The position numbers and the translations under genes were made by a program. A stretch of DNA of 30,765 bases from positions 1 through 30,765 of the forward strand of contig JAOZSJ010000037.1 of the NCBI GenBank assembly GCA_029939715.1. Direction: 5' to 3'. The notes under the pieces were generated by a model that saw only the letters and a program-made list of their open reading frames with translations, made no database searches and was not told the DNA's origin. Positions 21,504 through 29,250 of this stretch are shown here, piece after piece. This stretch comes from 4572-123 sp002084545 (GTDB taxonomy: Bacteria > Desulfobacterota > Desulfobacteria > Desulfobacterales > 4572-123). How positions within the stretch are numbered: position 1 is the first letter of the stretch; every line of letters begins with the position of its first letter.

Positions 21504-23267
21504 TTAGAACAGGCCGGATACCTTCCCCGTGTCAGAATCCACATCAATTCTTCTGAAAGCCGGATTGGAACTGGTTCCAGGCATCAGACTGATGGTACCG
21601 GCGCACGGGCAGAGAAATTTGGCTCCGGAGTAGATGAGTACGTCACGGATGGGCAGACGCCAGCCCTTGGGCACACCCTTGAGTACCGGATCATGGGTCA
21701 GACTCAAGTGGGATTTGACCATCATGGTGGCGAAGTCCGCATATTTGGGATCATCTTCCAGCATCTTGGCCTTGGCTTCGGCTTCGGGCTGCCAGTCAAC
21801 ACCATCTGCGCCATAGACTTCCCTGGCGATGGTATCAACACGGTCGCGCAGTTTCATTTCCAGAGGATACAGGAATTTGAAATCACTTTCGTCCTTACAG
21901 GCATCAATGACCGCATCAGCGAATTCAAGGGAGCCATCGCCGCCTTTTTCCCAATGCTTGGACTCGGCACAGCGTGCTCCGGCAGCTTCCGCAGCCTTGC
22001 GCACGATGGCACATTCCGCATCGGTGTCGGTGTAGAAGCGGTTGATACAGACAACCGGGTTGATGCCTGATTTACGAATGACATTGATCATGTGGACCAT
22101 GTTTTCACAGCCGTCTTCGACCAGTTTGAGATTTTCTCTGGTGTATTCATCAGGCATGGCCTTGCCGGCAACAACTTTGGGGCCGCCGCCATGCATTTTG
22201 AGGGCACGAATGGTCGAGGTGAGGACCGAAACATGGGGCTTCAGGCCGCTGAAACGGCATTTGACGTTCCAGAATTTTTCAAAACCGATATCCGCGGCAA
22301 AGCCGGATTCGGTGACGTGATAATCAAACAGTTTCAGGCCGACGCGGTCGGCAATGATAGATGACTGGCCCACGGCGATGTTGGCAAACGGTCCGGCGTG
22401 CACCATGCAGGGCTGGTACTCGGCCGTGCACATCATGGTCGGGTTGATGGTATTGCGCATGAATGCGGCCATGGCGTTGCCGACTTCCAGATCACCGGTA
22501 GTGACGGGTTTGCCGCTCTTGTCAAAGGCCACGGTGATGTTGTTGAGTCTTTCTTTCAGGTCGGCCAGGTCCTTGGCAACAGCCAAGATTGCCATACATT
22601 CGGAACCTACTGCAATACCGAACTTGGACTGCATGGTGAATCCGTCGTAACGGCCGCCCATACCGATGACGATATTACGCAGAGCCTGGGCACAGAAATC
22701 GATAATCCAGCCCATCTCCACGCGGGTGGGGTCGATGTCAAGACGGCGCATGCCGGTCAGTCGGGCCAGCTGTTCATCGTTGTAGTTTCTTTCGTGCTGC
22801 ATGCGGGAGGTCAGGGCAACCATGGCCAGGTTATGGGCGTTCATGATGTCGTTGATATCGCCGGTGAGACCCAGAGAGAATTCGGTCATGGGAATCAGCA
22901 GGGAATTTCCGCCGCCGGCCGCGGTTCCCTTTACGTTCATGGTCGGGCCGCCCGAGGGCTGCCGCAGAGCGCCGCCTACGTTTACGCCGCGTTTGCCCAG
23001 GCCTTCCATCAGGCCTACGGAAGTGGTGCTTTTCCCTTCACCAAGAGGAGTGGGAGTGATGGCGGTCACTTCAATGTATTTTCCATCGGGTTTGTCTTTC
23101 AGGCGATCAATAATTTTCAAAAAGTCAAGTTTTGCCAGCCTGCCCATGGGCAGAAGCTCTTCTTTTTTGAGACCAAGTTTCTCAATCCAGTCTTCGGGGA
23201 GCGGCATATTTGTCTCCGCCGCCTCGGAAATCTGCCAGTCAGCCATGTTTACTGCATCATAAGCCAT
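21504..23267 (-). CDS. fhs: Formate--tetrahydrofolate ligase
   Basis: This enzyme makes 10-formyltetrahydrofolate from formate, ATP and tetrahydrofolate. In anaerobes of this type it serves the methyl branch of the Wood-Ljungdahl pathway. The 587 residues are slightly longer than the common 555-560. The nucleotide loop TPTPLGEGKST lies at residues 71-81. Other family blocks follow: GVNVGGALRQPSGGPTMNVKG, FSLGLTGDINDIMNAHNL, CTAEYQPCMVHAGPFANIAVG, ALKMHGGG and, near the end, LIYSGAKFLCPCAGTISLMPG. AAGGAGGAA upstream of the ATG is a strong ribosome binding site. It is a single gene, closed by the strong terminator at 21441-21478. No other folate or acetyl-CoA pathway gene is in the window. Confidence 0.98.
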   Translation of the reverse strand: MAYDAVNMADWQISEAAETNMPLPEDWIEKLGLKKEELLPMGRLAKLDFLKIIDRLKDKPDGKYIEVTAITPTPLGEGKSTTSVGLMEGLGKRGVNVGGALRQPSGGPTMNVKGTAAGGGNSLLIPMTEFSLGLTGDINDIMNAHNLAMVALTSRMQHERNYNDEQLARLTGMRRLDIDPTRVEMGWIIDFCAQALRNIVIGMGGRYDGFTMQSKFGIAVGSECMAILAVAKDLADLKERLNNITVAFDKSGKPVTTGDLEVGNAMAAFMRNTINPTMMCTAEYQPCMVHAGPFANIAVGQSSIIADRVGLKLFDYHVTESGFAADIGFEKFWNVKCRFSGLKPHVSVLTSTIRALKMHGGGPKVVAGKAMPDEYTRENLKLVEDGCENMVHMINVIRKSGINPVVCINRFYTDTDAECAIVRKAAEAAGARCAESKHWEKGGDGSLEFADAVIDACKDESDFKFLYPLEMKLRDRVDTIAREVYGADGVDWQPEAEAKAKMLEDDPKYADFATMMVKSHLSLTHDPVLKGVPKGWRLPIRDVLIYSGAKFLCPCAGTISLMPGTSSNPAFRRIDVDSDTGKVSGLF

Positions 23268-23462
23268 TGAATAATTCCTCCTTTAATAACTATTATTTGA
23301 TTAATTCCCTGCCATTGTCCATGACATTGCCAATCAGTCTACTGCGATATAATTAAAATCGTTATCCCATATCATGTGAAATTTAGCTTGGCAAGAAATA
23401 TGTTTTCGTTAAAAATAAAAATATGAACGGTGAGGTTGTTCCGGCTAAGTTAATTCCATGCG

Positions 23463-23491
23463 TTGACTTTCAGGGAACCGGTTGATAAAAT
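23463..23491 (+). promoter_or_regulatory. Candidate promoter overlapping the ribonuclease start region
   Basis: TTGACT (23463-23468) is followed after exactly 17 bases by TAAAAT (23486-23491), each 5/6 to the sigma-70 consensus. A start about seven bases later (about 23498) would fall next to the ATG at 23500 and give a practically leaderless mRNA. Confidence 0.5.
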
Positions 23492-23499
23492 TAATTGTT

Positions 23500-25485
23500 A
23501 TGGAAACTGGAAATATTGTTGAATATATAGACCGTCAAAAGATTGTTTGTGCGGTCATAGTGGAAATTAAAAAACAGCGTGTAAGATTGCTGAACGAATC
23601 CAACCGGGAAATTAAAATTTCCGTTAGCCGGTTGTCACATCTATGCCGCAATCATCTTGATCTTTCCCTGGGACGGGACAGACTGGTTGCCGGACTGAAA
23701 CAGACGGCAAACCGGCGTAATATGCTGGCAGGTAAGGTTGACATAAAAGAACTGTGGGACGTCCTGAATACAGAGCAGGAATGGATTGATATAGACACGA
23801 TGACTGAATTCTGTTTTCCGGAAAACCATGACTGTGACCACGAGGCAGCGGTTGTGCGGGCATTTTTCAAGGACAGGCTTTACTTTAAATTTTCCACAAG
23901 CCGTTTTTTCCCTAACTCCCAGGAGCACCTTGAACAACTCCTCTCCCGAATTAAGGAGGAGGAGAGAAGAAAAAAAATGATCGAGGAGGGCGGGAAGTGG
24001 CTTAAGCAGGTTCTTGCTCAGGAACATCCGGTTTATTCCGCGGACCGGTCGGAATTAATTGATATTCTAAAATCCTTTTACCTGTTTGAAAAGGAAAGCA
24101 GAGATTATGCTTTTGCCAGGTCAATACTGGCTTTCGCTGAAATTGAAGACCCGCAAAAGATTTTTGATATTTTCGTGAAGCTGGGCATATGGGATAAAAA
24201 TGAAAATATTGATCTTCACCGTTATGAAATTTCAAGTGCATTTTCCGAGGAAATTGAGACTTCAGTCGCAAAGCTCTCCTCCCTGTCAGGAAACCGTATT
24301 GAAAACAAGGAACGCCGGGATTTAACCAATCTGCCTCTGATGACCATAGACGGCCAGTCAACACTTGACTTTGATGATGCGTTGAGCATCGAGGAGAAGG
24401 ATAATTGTTTGATTGTCGGTGTGCATATTGCAGATGTGGCCGAATTTGTAAAAAAAGGAGGAAGTCTTGATCAGGAAGCCTTAACGCGTGGTAGTTCCAT
24501 ATATATGGCGGATCACAAAATTCCGATGCTTCCCATTGGTTTGGCGGAAGATTTGTGCAGTTTGCGGGCCGGAAAAATGCGACCGGCCATCAGTACCATG
24601 ATTCGGTTGAAAGCCTCCGGGGAATTAATTGATTTTGAAATTATTCCAAGCCTGATCCGGGTTGCCCATCAGCGAACCTATTACGATGTCAATCAAATGG
24701 CGGAAGAAGATCAGCAGATTATTAAATTGTATCATATCGCAAAAACATTTCGTAAGAAAAGACTGGCGGACGGGGCCGTTCAGATTACCCTGCCGGAGAT
24801 TAACACATGGATTAATGAAAAGGGCGAGCCGACAGTCAGTCGGACGGACAGGGAAGGCCCAGGCCGGATGCTGGTTGCGGAATTTATGATAATGGCCAAC
24901 TGGCTGATGGCCGAATTTCTGGCAGACAGGCAGATGCCGGTCATTTTTCGCTCCCAGGCCGGCCCACGGGAGCGCCTTTACAAGGAGGATGGCGGCACGC
25001 TGTTCCAGAACTGGATGCAGCGCAGGCATTTAAGTCGATTTATGCTGGGATGCGAACCGGAACGTCACTGCGGGCTTGGCCTGAATGTCTATCTGACCGC
25101 CACATCGCCAATCCGAAAGTATTTTGATCTTGTTGCCCAGCGCCAGTTAAGGGCTGTCTTCGGGATGGAAACCCCCTATACCCGCGAACAGGTGCAAAAT
25201 ATTATTCATTTGCTCGAGCTGCCAATGAGGCATGTTTCTAGAATTCAATACCGGCGCAATCGTTACTGGCTGTTGAAATATCTTGAAGGCCTGACAGGTC
25301 AAAGGGAAGAAGCGATGGTACTGTACAGGCGCCGCAACAATTATATAGCCCTTATCCCCGAGTATATGATTGAATGTGAATTGCCCGTGTCGAGCAGGTT
25401 GAATTTAAAACCGGAGGATCGGATTCAAATCAAAATACAGCATGTGGATGCACGTAAAGATGTGTTTTCCGTATTTATGGGATGA
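23500..25485 (+). CDS. RNB-family 3'-5' exoribonuclease (RNase II/R type)
   Basis: This 661-residue ribonuclease degrades RNA from the 3' end. The N-terminal about 60 residues form a small beta-barrel (GNIVEYIDRQKIVCAVIVEI...VRLLNESNREIKI). A helical/winged-helix part follows to about 260, then the RNB domain. Its catalytic aspartates are D284, D290, D292 and D293 in TIDGQSTLDFDDALS, and the conserved arginine lies in TSPIRKYFDLVAQRQL. The C-terminus (IALIPEYMIECELPVSSRLNLKPEDRIQIKIQHVD) resembles an S1-like fold. The layout is closer to cyanobacterial/plastid-type RNase II-like proteins than to E. coli RNase R. An in-frame TTG at 23482 with AGGGAA upstream is an alternative start. The ATG fits the N-terminus better but lacks a ribosome binding site. 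Confidence 0.92.
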   Translation: METGNIVEYIDRQKIVCAVIVEIKKQRVRLLNESNREIKISVSRLSHLCRNHLDLSLGRDRLVAGLKQTANRRNMLAGKVDIKELWDVLNTEQEWIDIDTMTEFCFPENHDCDHEAAVVRAFFKDRLYFKFSTSRFFPNSQEHLEQLLSRIKEEERRKKMIEEGGKWLKQVLAQEHPVYSADRSELIDILKSFYLFEKESRDYAFARSILAFAEIEDPQKIFDIFVKLGIWDKNENIDLHRYEISSAFSEEIETSVAKLSSLSGNRIENKERRDLTNLPLMTIDGQSTLDFDDALSIEEKDNCLIVGVHIADVAEFVKKGGSLDQEALTRGSSIYMADHKIPMLPIGLAEDLCSLRAGKMRPAISTMIRLKASGELIDFEIIPSLIRVAHQRTYYDVNQMAEEDQQIIKLYHIAKTFRKKRLADGAVQITLPEINTWINEKGEPTVSRTDREGPGRMLVAEFMIMANWLMAEFLADRQMPVIFRSQAGPRERLYKEDGGTLFQNWMQRRHLSRFMLGCEPERHCGLGLNVYLTATSPIRKYFDLVAQRQLRAVFGMETPYTREQVQNIIHLLELPMRHVSRIQYRRNRYWLLKYLEGLTGQREEAMVLYRRRNNYIALIPEYMIECELPVSSRLNLKPEDRIQIKIQHVDARKDVFSVFMG

Positions 25486-25528
25486 TTACAATGCAGCCTG
25501 TTTTAGCTATTGCCAGGGCGGAAAATAT

Positions 25529-26551
25529 CTATCTTTTTGACTCTTCAAAAAGATGGGGAGATATTTTTTGCATCCGGGTTTTTATTTTAGGGTCCAGCAG
25601 AGCCTGATATAGATCTTGTGCCTTGGCGAGGCTTTCAGGCTGCAAACCGGTTGCCCCTTGAAGGTTCGCCTGACGCAGGTCCGCATTCCATAGCCGACTG
25701 CCTTTAAGTACCGCACCTGTAAGATTCGCCTGGCGGAGGCTGGCTTCCCGCAAGTCGGCATTTTTCAGATTCGCATCTCTCAGGTCCGCTTTGATCAGGC
25801 AGGTATTTCTCAGGTCGGCGTCTTTGAGGTCGGCATTTTTCAGGTTTGCATTTTTCAGGTTTGCCCCCCTGAGATCCGCGCCGCGAAGATCAGCGTCTTT
25901 GAGGTTCGCATTTTCAAAATCCGCATCCCAGGCAATGACGTTTTGAAGGTTGGCATCCCACAACTGGGCATGGCGCAACTCCGCATTCTTCAAGTTAACT
26001 TTCTGTAAATCCGCCTCCCATAGCCTGGCGTGAGGTAAATATGCTCTCTGTAACTTGACCGTATCAAGGGATTTTTTCCAATCCTCTATGGTTTCTATTA
26101 ACAGATTGACCATTTGAGGGTATTTTGTCGTGCGTGTAAGCGAGCGATATACCGAGACCGGTTTTAACAGCCGCGGCTCGGGAGGGCAGGGAAGGTGCTG
26201 GAGGCCCGGTATTCGGCCAAGTGCCTTTTTATAGGCAGGCGAGGAGAGTTGCAGAAAAACGATATTGGCCCGTTTTTCAATTCCGGCAATTGTTAATTCA
26301 TATTTTATAGAAGCCCATCCGAACAGAGCCAGATAAGCGCCAAGCAGCCAGAATATAAAAGTGGCTGGAGGTCTTGCCTGAATGGTACGCGGAGGAAAAA
26401 TTTTTTCCCGGATAAATCTCAACCCGGAAAGTTCCCATACAATCCATAGTAAAAATTTTTTACCGCGATCAAAATTTATTGCAAACAGGGACACCATGCC
26501 GATAATAATCCAGCCCGCTAAAACTGCAATTGAGTCGGTTGCCTGAAACAT
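25529..26551 (-). CDS. Membrane-anchored pentapeptide-repeat protein
   Basis: The product is 340 residues from the chosen ATG. Two hydrophobic segments near the N-terminus (about residues 8-26 and 63-82) anchor it in the membrane. A linker of about 85 residues follows. Residues about 167-301 are 27 consecutive pentads of the A(D/N)LxX type, such as LKDAD LRGAD LRGAN. Pentapeptide repeats form a right-handed square beta-helix, here nearly seven coils. The function of such proteins is usually unknown; Qnr/MfpA types mimic DNA, but those are soluble, so that role is not implied. The frame is open upstream to a TTG at 26566. I prefer the ATG at 26551, with a weak GGA ten bases upstream. It is divergent from the SH3b gene. 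Confidence 0.88.
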   Translation of the reverse strand: MFQATDSIAVLAGWIIIGMVSLFAINFDRGKKFLLWIVWELSGLRFIREKIFPPRTIQARPPATFIFWLLGAYLALFGWASIKYELTIAGIEKRANIVFLQLSSPAYKKALGRIPGLQHLPCPPEPRLLKPVSVYRSLTRTTKYPQMVNLLIETIEDWKKSLDTVKLQRAYLPHARLWEADLQKVNLKNAELRHAQLWDANLQNVIAWDADFENANLKDADLRGADLRGANLKNANLKNADLKDADLRNTCLIKADLRDANLKNADLREASLRQANLTGAVLKGSRLWNADLRQANLQGATGLQPESLAKAQDLYQALLDPKIKTRMQKISPHLFEESKR

Positions 26552-26694
26552 TTTGATAAATTCCAATGGATGACTAAAAATACGATTTGGAAGATAGAGT
26601 ATATATTAGTAGGGATTCGATGCGGGTGCAAGAATAAATGTTTTTTTTAAAAAAAGCACTTGATGGAATCCGTCAGAAGGTTATACTTGAACTC

Positions 26695-27126
26695 ATGAAA
26701 ACATATCCATTAATTGCGGCGGTTTTGATTATTTGCAGCTCAGGTCTTGCATGGGCCGAGCGTATGGCTGTTAATGTTCCCATCGCCAACATCCGTTCAG
26801 GCCCCGGGACAAAATATGATATTATCTGGAAAGTGGAAAAATATCATCCGTTTATAATAATCAAAAAAACGGGTGCGTGGTACCGGATAAGAGATTTTGA
26901 GCAGGATGAGGGATGGGCTCACAAATCCCTTTTGAGTGATATCAAGACGGTTATTACTAAAAAGGACAAGTGTAATGTTCGTTCCGGGGCGGCCACAAGT
27001 TACGACATATTGTTCACTATTGAAAAAGGCATTCCGTTTAAGGTGTTGGAACGTAAGGGAAACTGGGTCCACGTCCAGCATGCCGACGGAGACAAAGGCT
27101 GGATCCATAAATCTTTGCTCTGGTAG
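26695..27126 (+). CDS. Exported protein with two bacterial SH3 domains
   Basis: The product is 143 residues from the chosen ATG. Residues 1-22 form a Sec signal peptide (MKTYPLIAAVLIICSSGLAWAE). The mature part is two SH3b (SH3_3-type) domains. One starts at AVNVPIANIRSGPGTKYDIIWKV and ends GWAHKSLL; the second starts at KDKCNVRSGAATSYDILFTI and ends GWIHKSLLW. Such domains bind cell-wall peptides or act as protein modules; there is no catalytic domain. The frame is open to an ATG at 26638, but that start would put 19 residues before the signal peptide and include a run of eight T and seven A. Neither start has a good ribosome binding site. The TPR gene follows 40 bases later, so the two are probably co-transcribed. 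Confidence 0.85.
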   Translation: MKTYPLIAAVLIICSSGLAWAERMAVNVPIANIRSGPGTKYDIIWKVEKYHPFIIIKKTGAWYRIRDFEQDEGWAHKSLLSDIKTVITKKDKCNVRSGAATSYDILFTIEKGIPFKVLERKGNWVHVQHADGDKGWIHKSLLW

Positions 27127-27166
27127 CCATTATAGCAAAACCTTGAATTCTGAATTTGGAGGATAC

Positions 27167-27859
27167 ATGAAAAAAAATAAAATATCACGGGCACGTAAAA
27201 GAACTTTGAATCAACCGGATGAATTTGTGACCGTTTCGAGTAAAATTCTTAAGTTTGTGGCTGAGCGCAAGGTCGCGGTTGGGAGTATTCTGGGCATTAT
27301 CGCCGCGGTCGGGATTATTATTGCAGTCACCTGTTTTTTCTTAAACCGGGCTGAGAACAAAGCGTTTGCGATGCTGGACAATGCCGTTATGAAATATAAG
27401 GCAAGTTTGAATGATAAGGGGACAGCAGAGGCGTTAAAGGATGTGAATGAAGACTTTCAGCACATTCTCGATAAATATTCACAACGAAGGGGTGGCAAAT
27501 TGACCGGAGTTGTTTTTGCCAATATCTGTTTTGATGCAGGGGAATTTGACCGGTCCATCAGTTTGTATGAAAAAGCAATGGAAAACTTTGCAGACCAGCC
27601 TGCAATAAAAAATCTGGTTTTAAACGGACTCGGGTATGCGCATGAAGCCGAAAATGAGTATGAAACCGCTGCCGGGTATTTTGAAATGATTGCCTCGGCA
27701 TCAAACCCGGTGATGAAATCAGACGCTTTTTTTAATCTCGGCAGGCTGTATGGCCTGACAGGTGATATGGATAAAAGCCGGGCCGCGTATGAAAAAATTA
27801 TCTCCGACTATCCGAAGTCCATATATATAGATCTTGTTAGAGAAAAAATAGAAAGATAA
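27167..27859 (+). CDS. Membrane-anchored TPR protein (YfgM-like)
   Basis: This 230-residue protein has a basic N-terminus, one membrane helix (about residues 36-59, VAVGSILGIIAAVGIIIAVTCFF) and a periplasmic-looking C-terminal part of TPR-like repeats (FANICFDAGEFDRSISLYEKAMENF, LNGLGYAHEAENEYETAAGYFEMI, FFNLGRLYGLTGDMDKSRAAYEKI). This matches the YfgM/TPR_21 layout, whose E. coli member is an ancillary chaperone of the Sec translocon. GGAGG four bases before the ATG decides this start; the frame is open further upstream, but that part overlaps the SH3b gene in another frame. The stop lies only 7 bases from the end of the convergent regulator gene. Confidence 0.85.
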   Translation: MKKNKISRARKRTLNQPDEFVTVSSKILKFVAERKVAVGSILGIIAAVGIIIAVTCFFLNRAENKAFAMLDNAVMKYKASLNDKGTAEALKDVNEDFQHILDKYSQRRGGKLTGVVFANICFDAGEFDRSISLYEKAMENFADQPAIKNLVLNGLGYAHEAENEYETAAGYFEMIASASNPVMKSDAFFNLGRLYGLTGDMDKSRAAYEKIISDYPKSIYIDLVREKIER

Positions 27860-27866
27860 CCTGACC

Positions 27867-29246
27867 TTAATTTCCGGCATCTATTTCCAGGTTGTATTTT
27901 TTTATTTTCTGATTTAGACCGCTTTTGCCGATTCCAAGCAGTGCCGCGGCATGTGTCTGAACATTGTTGGTCATTTTCAAAGATCTCAGGATCATTTTTT
28001 TTTCAATCATGACCAGTGTTTCATGCAGCTTGGCATTGCCGGGTATCTCTTCACGAATCTCATACTGTATACTGTCTTTTAAATCCCCGGGCAAATCCGA
28101 AATTGTTAAGATATTTCCCGAACACATAATCAGGGCTCGTTCTATCACGTTTTCCAACTCCCGTACGTTTCCAGGCCATCGGTAGTTATGGAAAAGCCTT
28201 TCCACCTCCTTATCCACTGTTTTGGCAGGTATGCCGGCATCATGTTCATCGGTATATTTGTCTATGAAGTGTTTTGTCAGGATATGGAGATCTTCCTGTC
28301 GCTGCCTCAGGGGCGGCAGAACCAGATTCACCACATTCAGCCGAAAAAAAAGATCCTCCCTGAAATGTCCTTTTTGAACTTCCTGTTTCAGATTTTTGTT
28401 GGTTGCAGCAAGAACTCTAATGTTGATGGTAATCGGTTTAACCCCCCCCACCCGCTCAATGGTTTTTTCCTGCAGGACGCGTAAAAGTTTTACCTGCAGA
28501 TTCTGTGACAGTTCGCCTATTTCGTCAAGGAACAGGGTTCCGCCGTCAGCCATTTCAAAGCGACCCTTTTTCATGGCCACAGCTCCGGTAAAAGAGCCTT
28601 TTTCATGGCCGAACAATTCACTTTCCAATAGGCTTTCAGTCAATGCACAGCAGTTTACGGCAATAAATGGTCTGCTCCTGCGAGGGCTGTTAAAATGGAT
28701 TGATTTGGCTACCAGTTCCTTGCCGGTGCCGCTTTCACCCTCTATCAGTACCGTCGCGGTTGAAGGGGCGACTTTTTTGATGGTTGTGAAAACATCCTGC
28801 ATGCATTTGCTTTTTCCGATAAGATTGCCAAAACTGTATCGGGATTCAATATCATCGCGCAAACGGCGATTGTCTTTCACCACTTCGTACATGTCAATGG
28901 CTTTTTTTACATAGAGTATCAGGCGGTCATTTTCAAAAGGTTTGAGTATGTAGCTGTAAGCTCCTTTCTGCATGGCCTCAACCGCTTTATCAACGGTGCC
29001 GTGGGCCGTCATCATAATGACCGGAAGTTCAGGGTCTTTAGCTTTGATATGCTCGAGCAGCTCGATACCATCCATGCCGGGCATTTTCATGTCGGTCACA
29101 ACAAGATCGACATCCGAGATGCTGAGTATTTCAAGTGCCTCCCGGCCGCTGTTGGCAGTAAGTGCTTCGAAATTTTCTTCTTCAAGAACGGCACTCAGGA
29201 TAAGCGGGTAATTTTTTTCATCGTCTACTATTAAAATGGTGTTCAT
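27867..29246 (-). CDS. Sigma-54-dependent response regulator (NtrC/AtoC/ZraR type)
   Basis: This transcription activator has 459 residues and three domains. Receiver (1-120): D8-D9, phosphoacceptor D52 (VVTDMKMPG) and K102 (ILKPF). AAA+ (about 138-375): Walker A GESGTGKE (160-167), the sigma-54-contact loop GSFTGA (207-212, Ser where most have Ala) and Walker B GGTLFLDE (225-232), with the arginine-finger region in LRQRQEDL. A Fis-type helix-turn-helix ends the protein (about 415-455, THAAALLGIGKSGLNQKIKKY). The upstream kinase gene ends four bases before its ATG, with AGGA inside the kinase end, so the pair is co-expressed. Targets are unknown; I found no clear sigma-54 promoter in the window. 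Confidence 0.95.
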   Translation of the reverse strand: MNTILIVDDEKNYPLILSAVLEEENFEALTANSGREALEILSISDVDLVVTDMKMPGMDGIELLEHIKAKDPELPVIMMTAHGTVDKAVEAMQKGAYSYILKPFENDRLILYVKKAIDMYEVVKDNRRLRDDIESRYSFGNLIGKSKCMQDVFTTIKKVAPSTATVLIEGESGTGKELVAKSIHFNSPRRSRPFIAVNCCALTESLLESELFGHEKGSFTGAVAMKKGRFEMADGGTLFLDEIGELSQNLQVKLLRVLQEKTIERVGGVKPITINIRVLAATNKNLKQEVQKGHFREDLFFRLNVVNLVLPPLRQRQEDLHILTKHFIDKYTDEHDAGIPAKTVDKEVERLFHNYRWPGNVRELENVIERALIMCSGNILTISDLPGDLKDSIQYEIREEIPGNAKLHETLVMIEKKMILRSLKMTNNVQTHAAALLGIGKSGLNQKIKKYNLEIDAGN

Positions 29247-29250
29247 GATG

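Noticed and set aside
22398..23270. Long open frame (290 codons) opposite fhs
   Set aside because: It is the antisense shadow of a highly conserved fhs gene; it lacks a convincing ribosome binding site and resembles no protein family I know.
25649..26053. Short tandem DNA repeats resembling a repeat array
   Set aside because: The 15-base periodicity is explained by coding for pentapeptide repeats. There are no constant repeats with unique spacers, so it is not CRISPR.
26936..27166. Upstream extension of the TPR reading frame
   Set aside because: It overlaps the SH3b gene in another frame; the strong GGAGG before the ATG at 27167 and the basic N-terminus plus membrane helix mark the real start.
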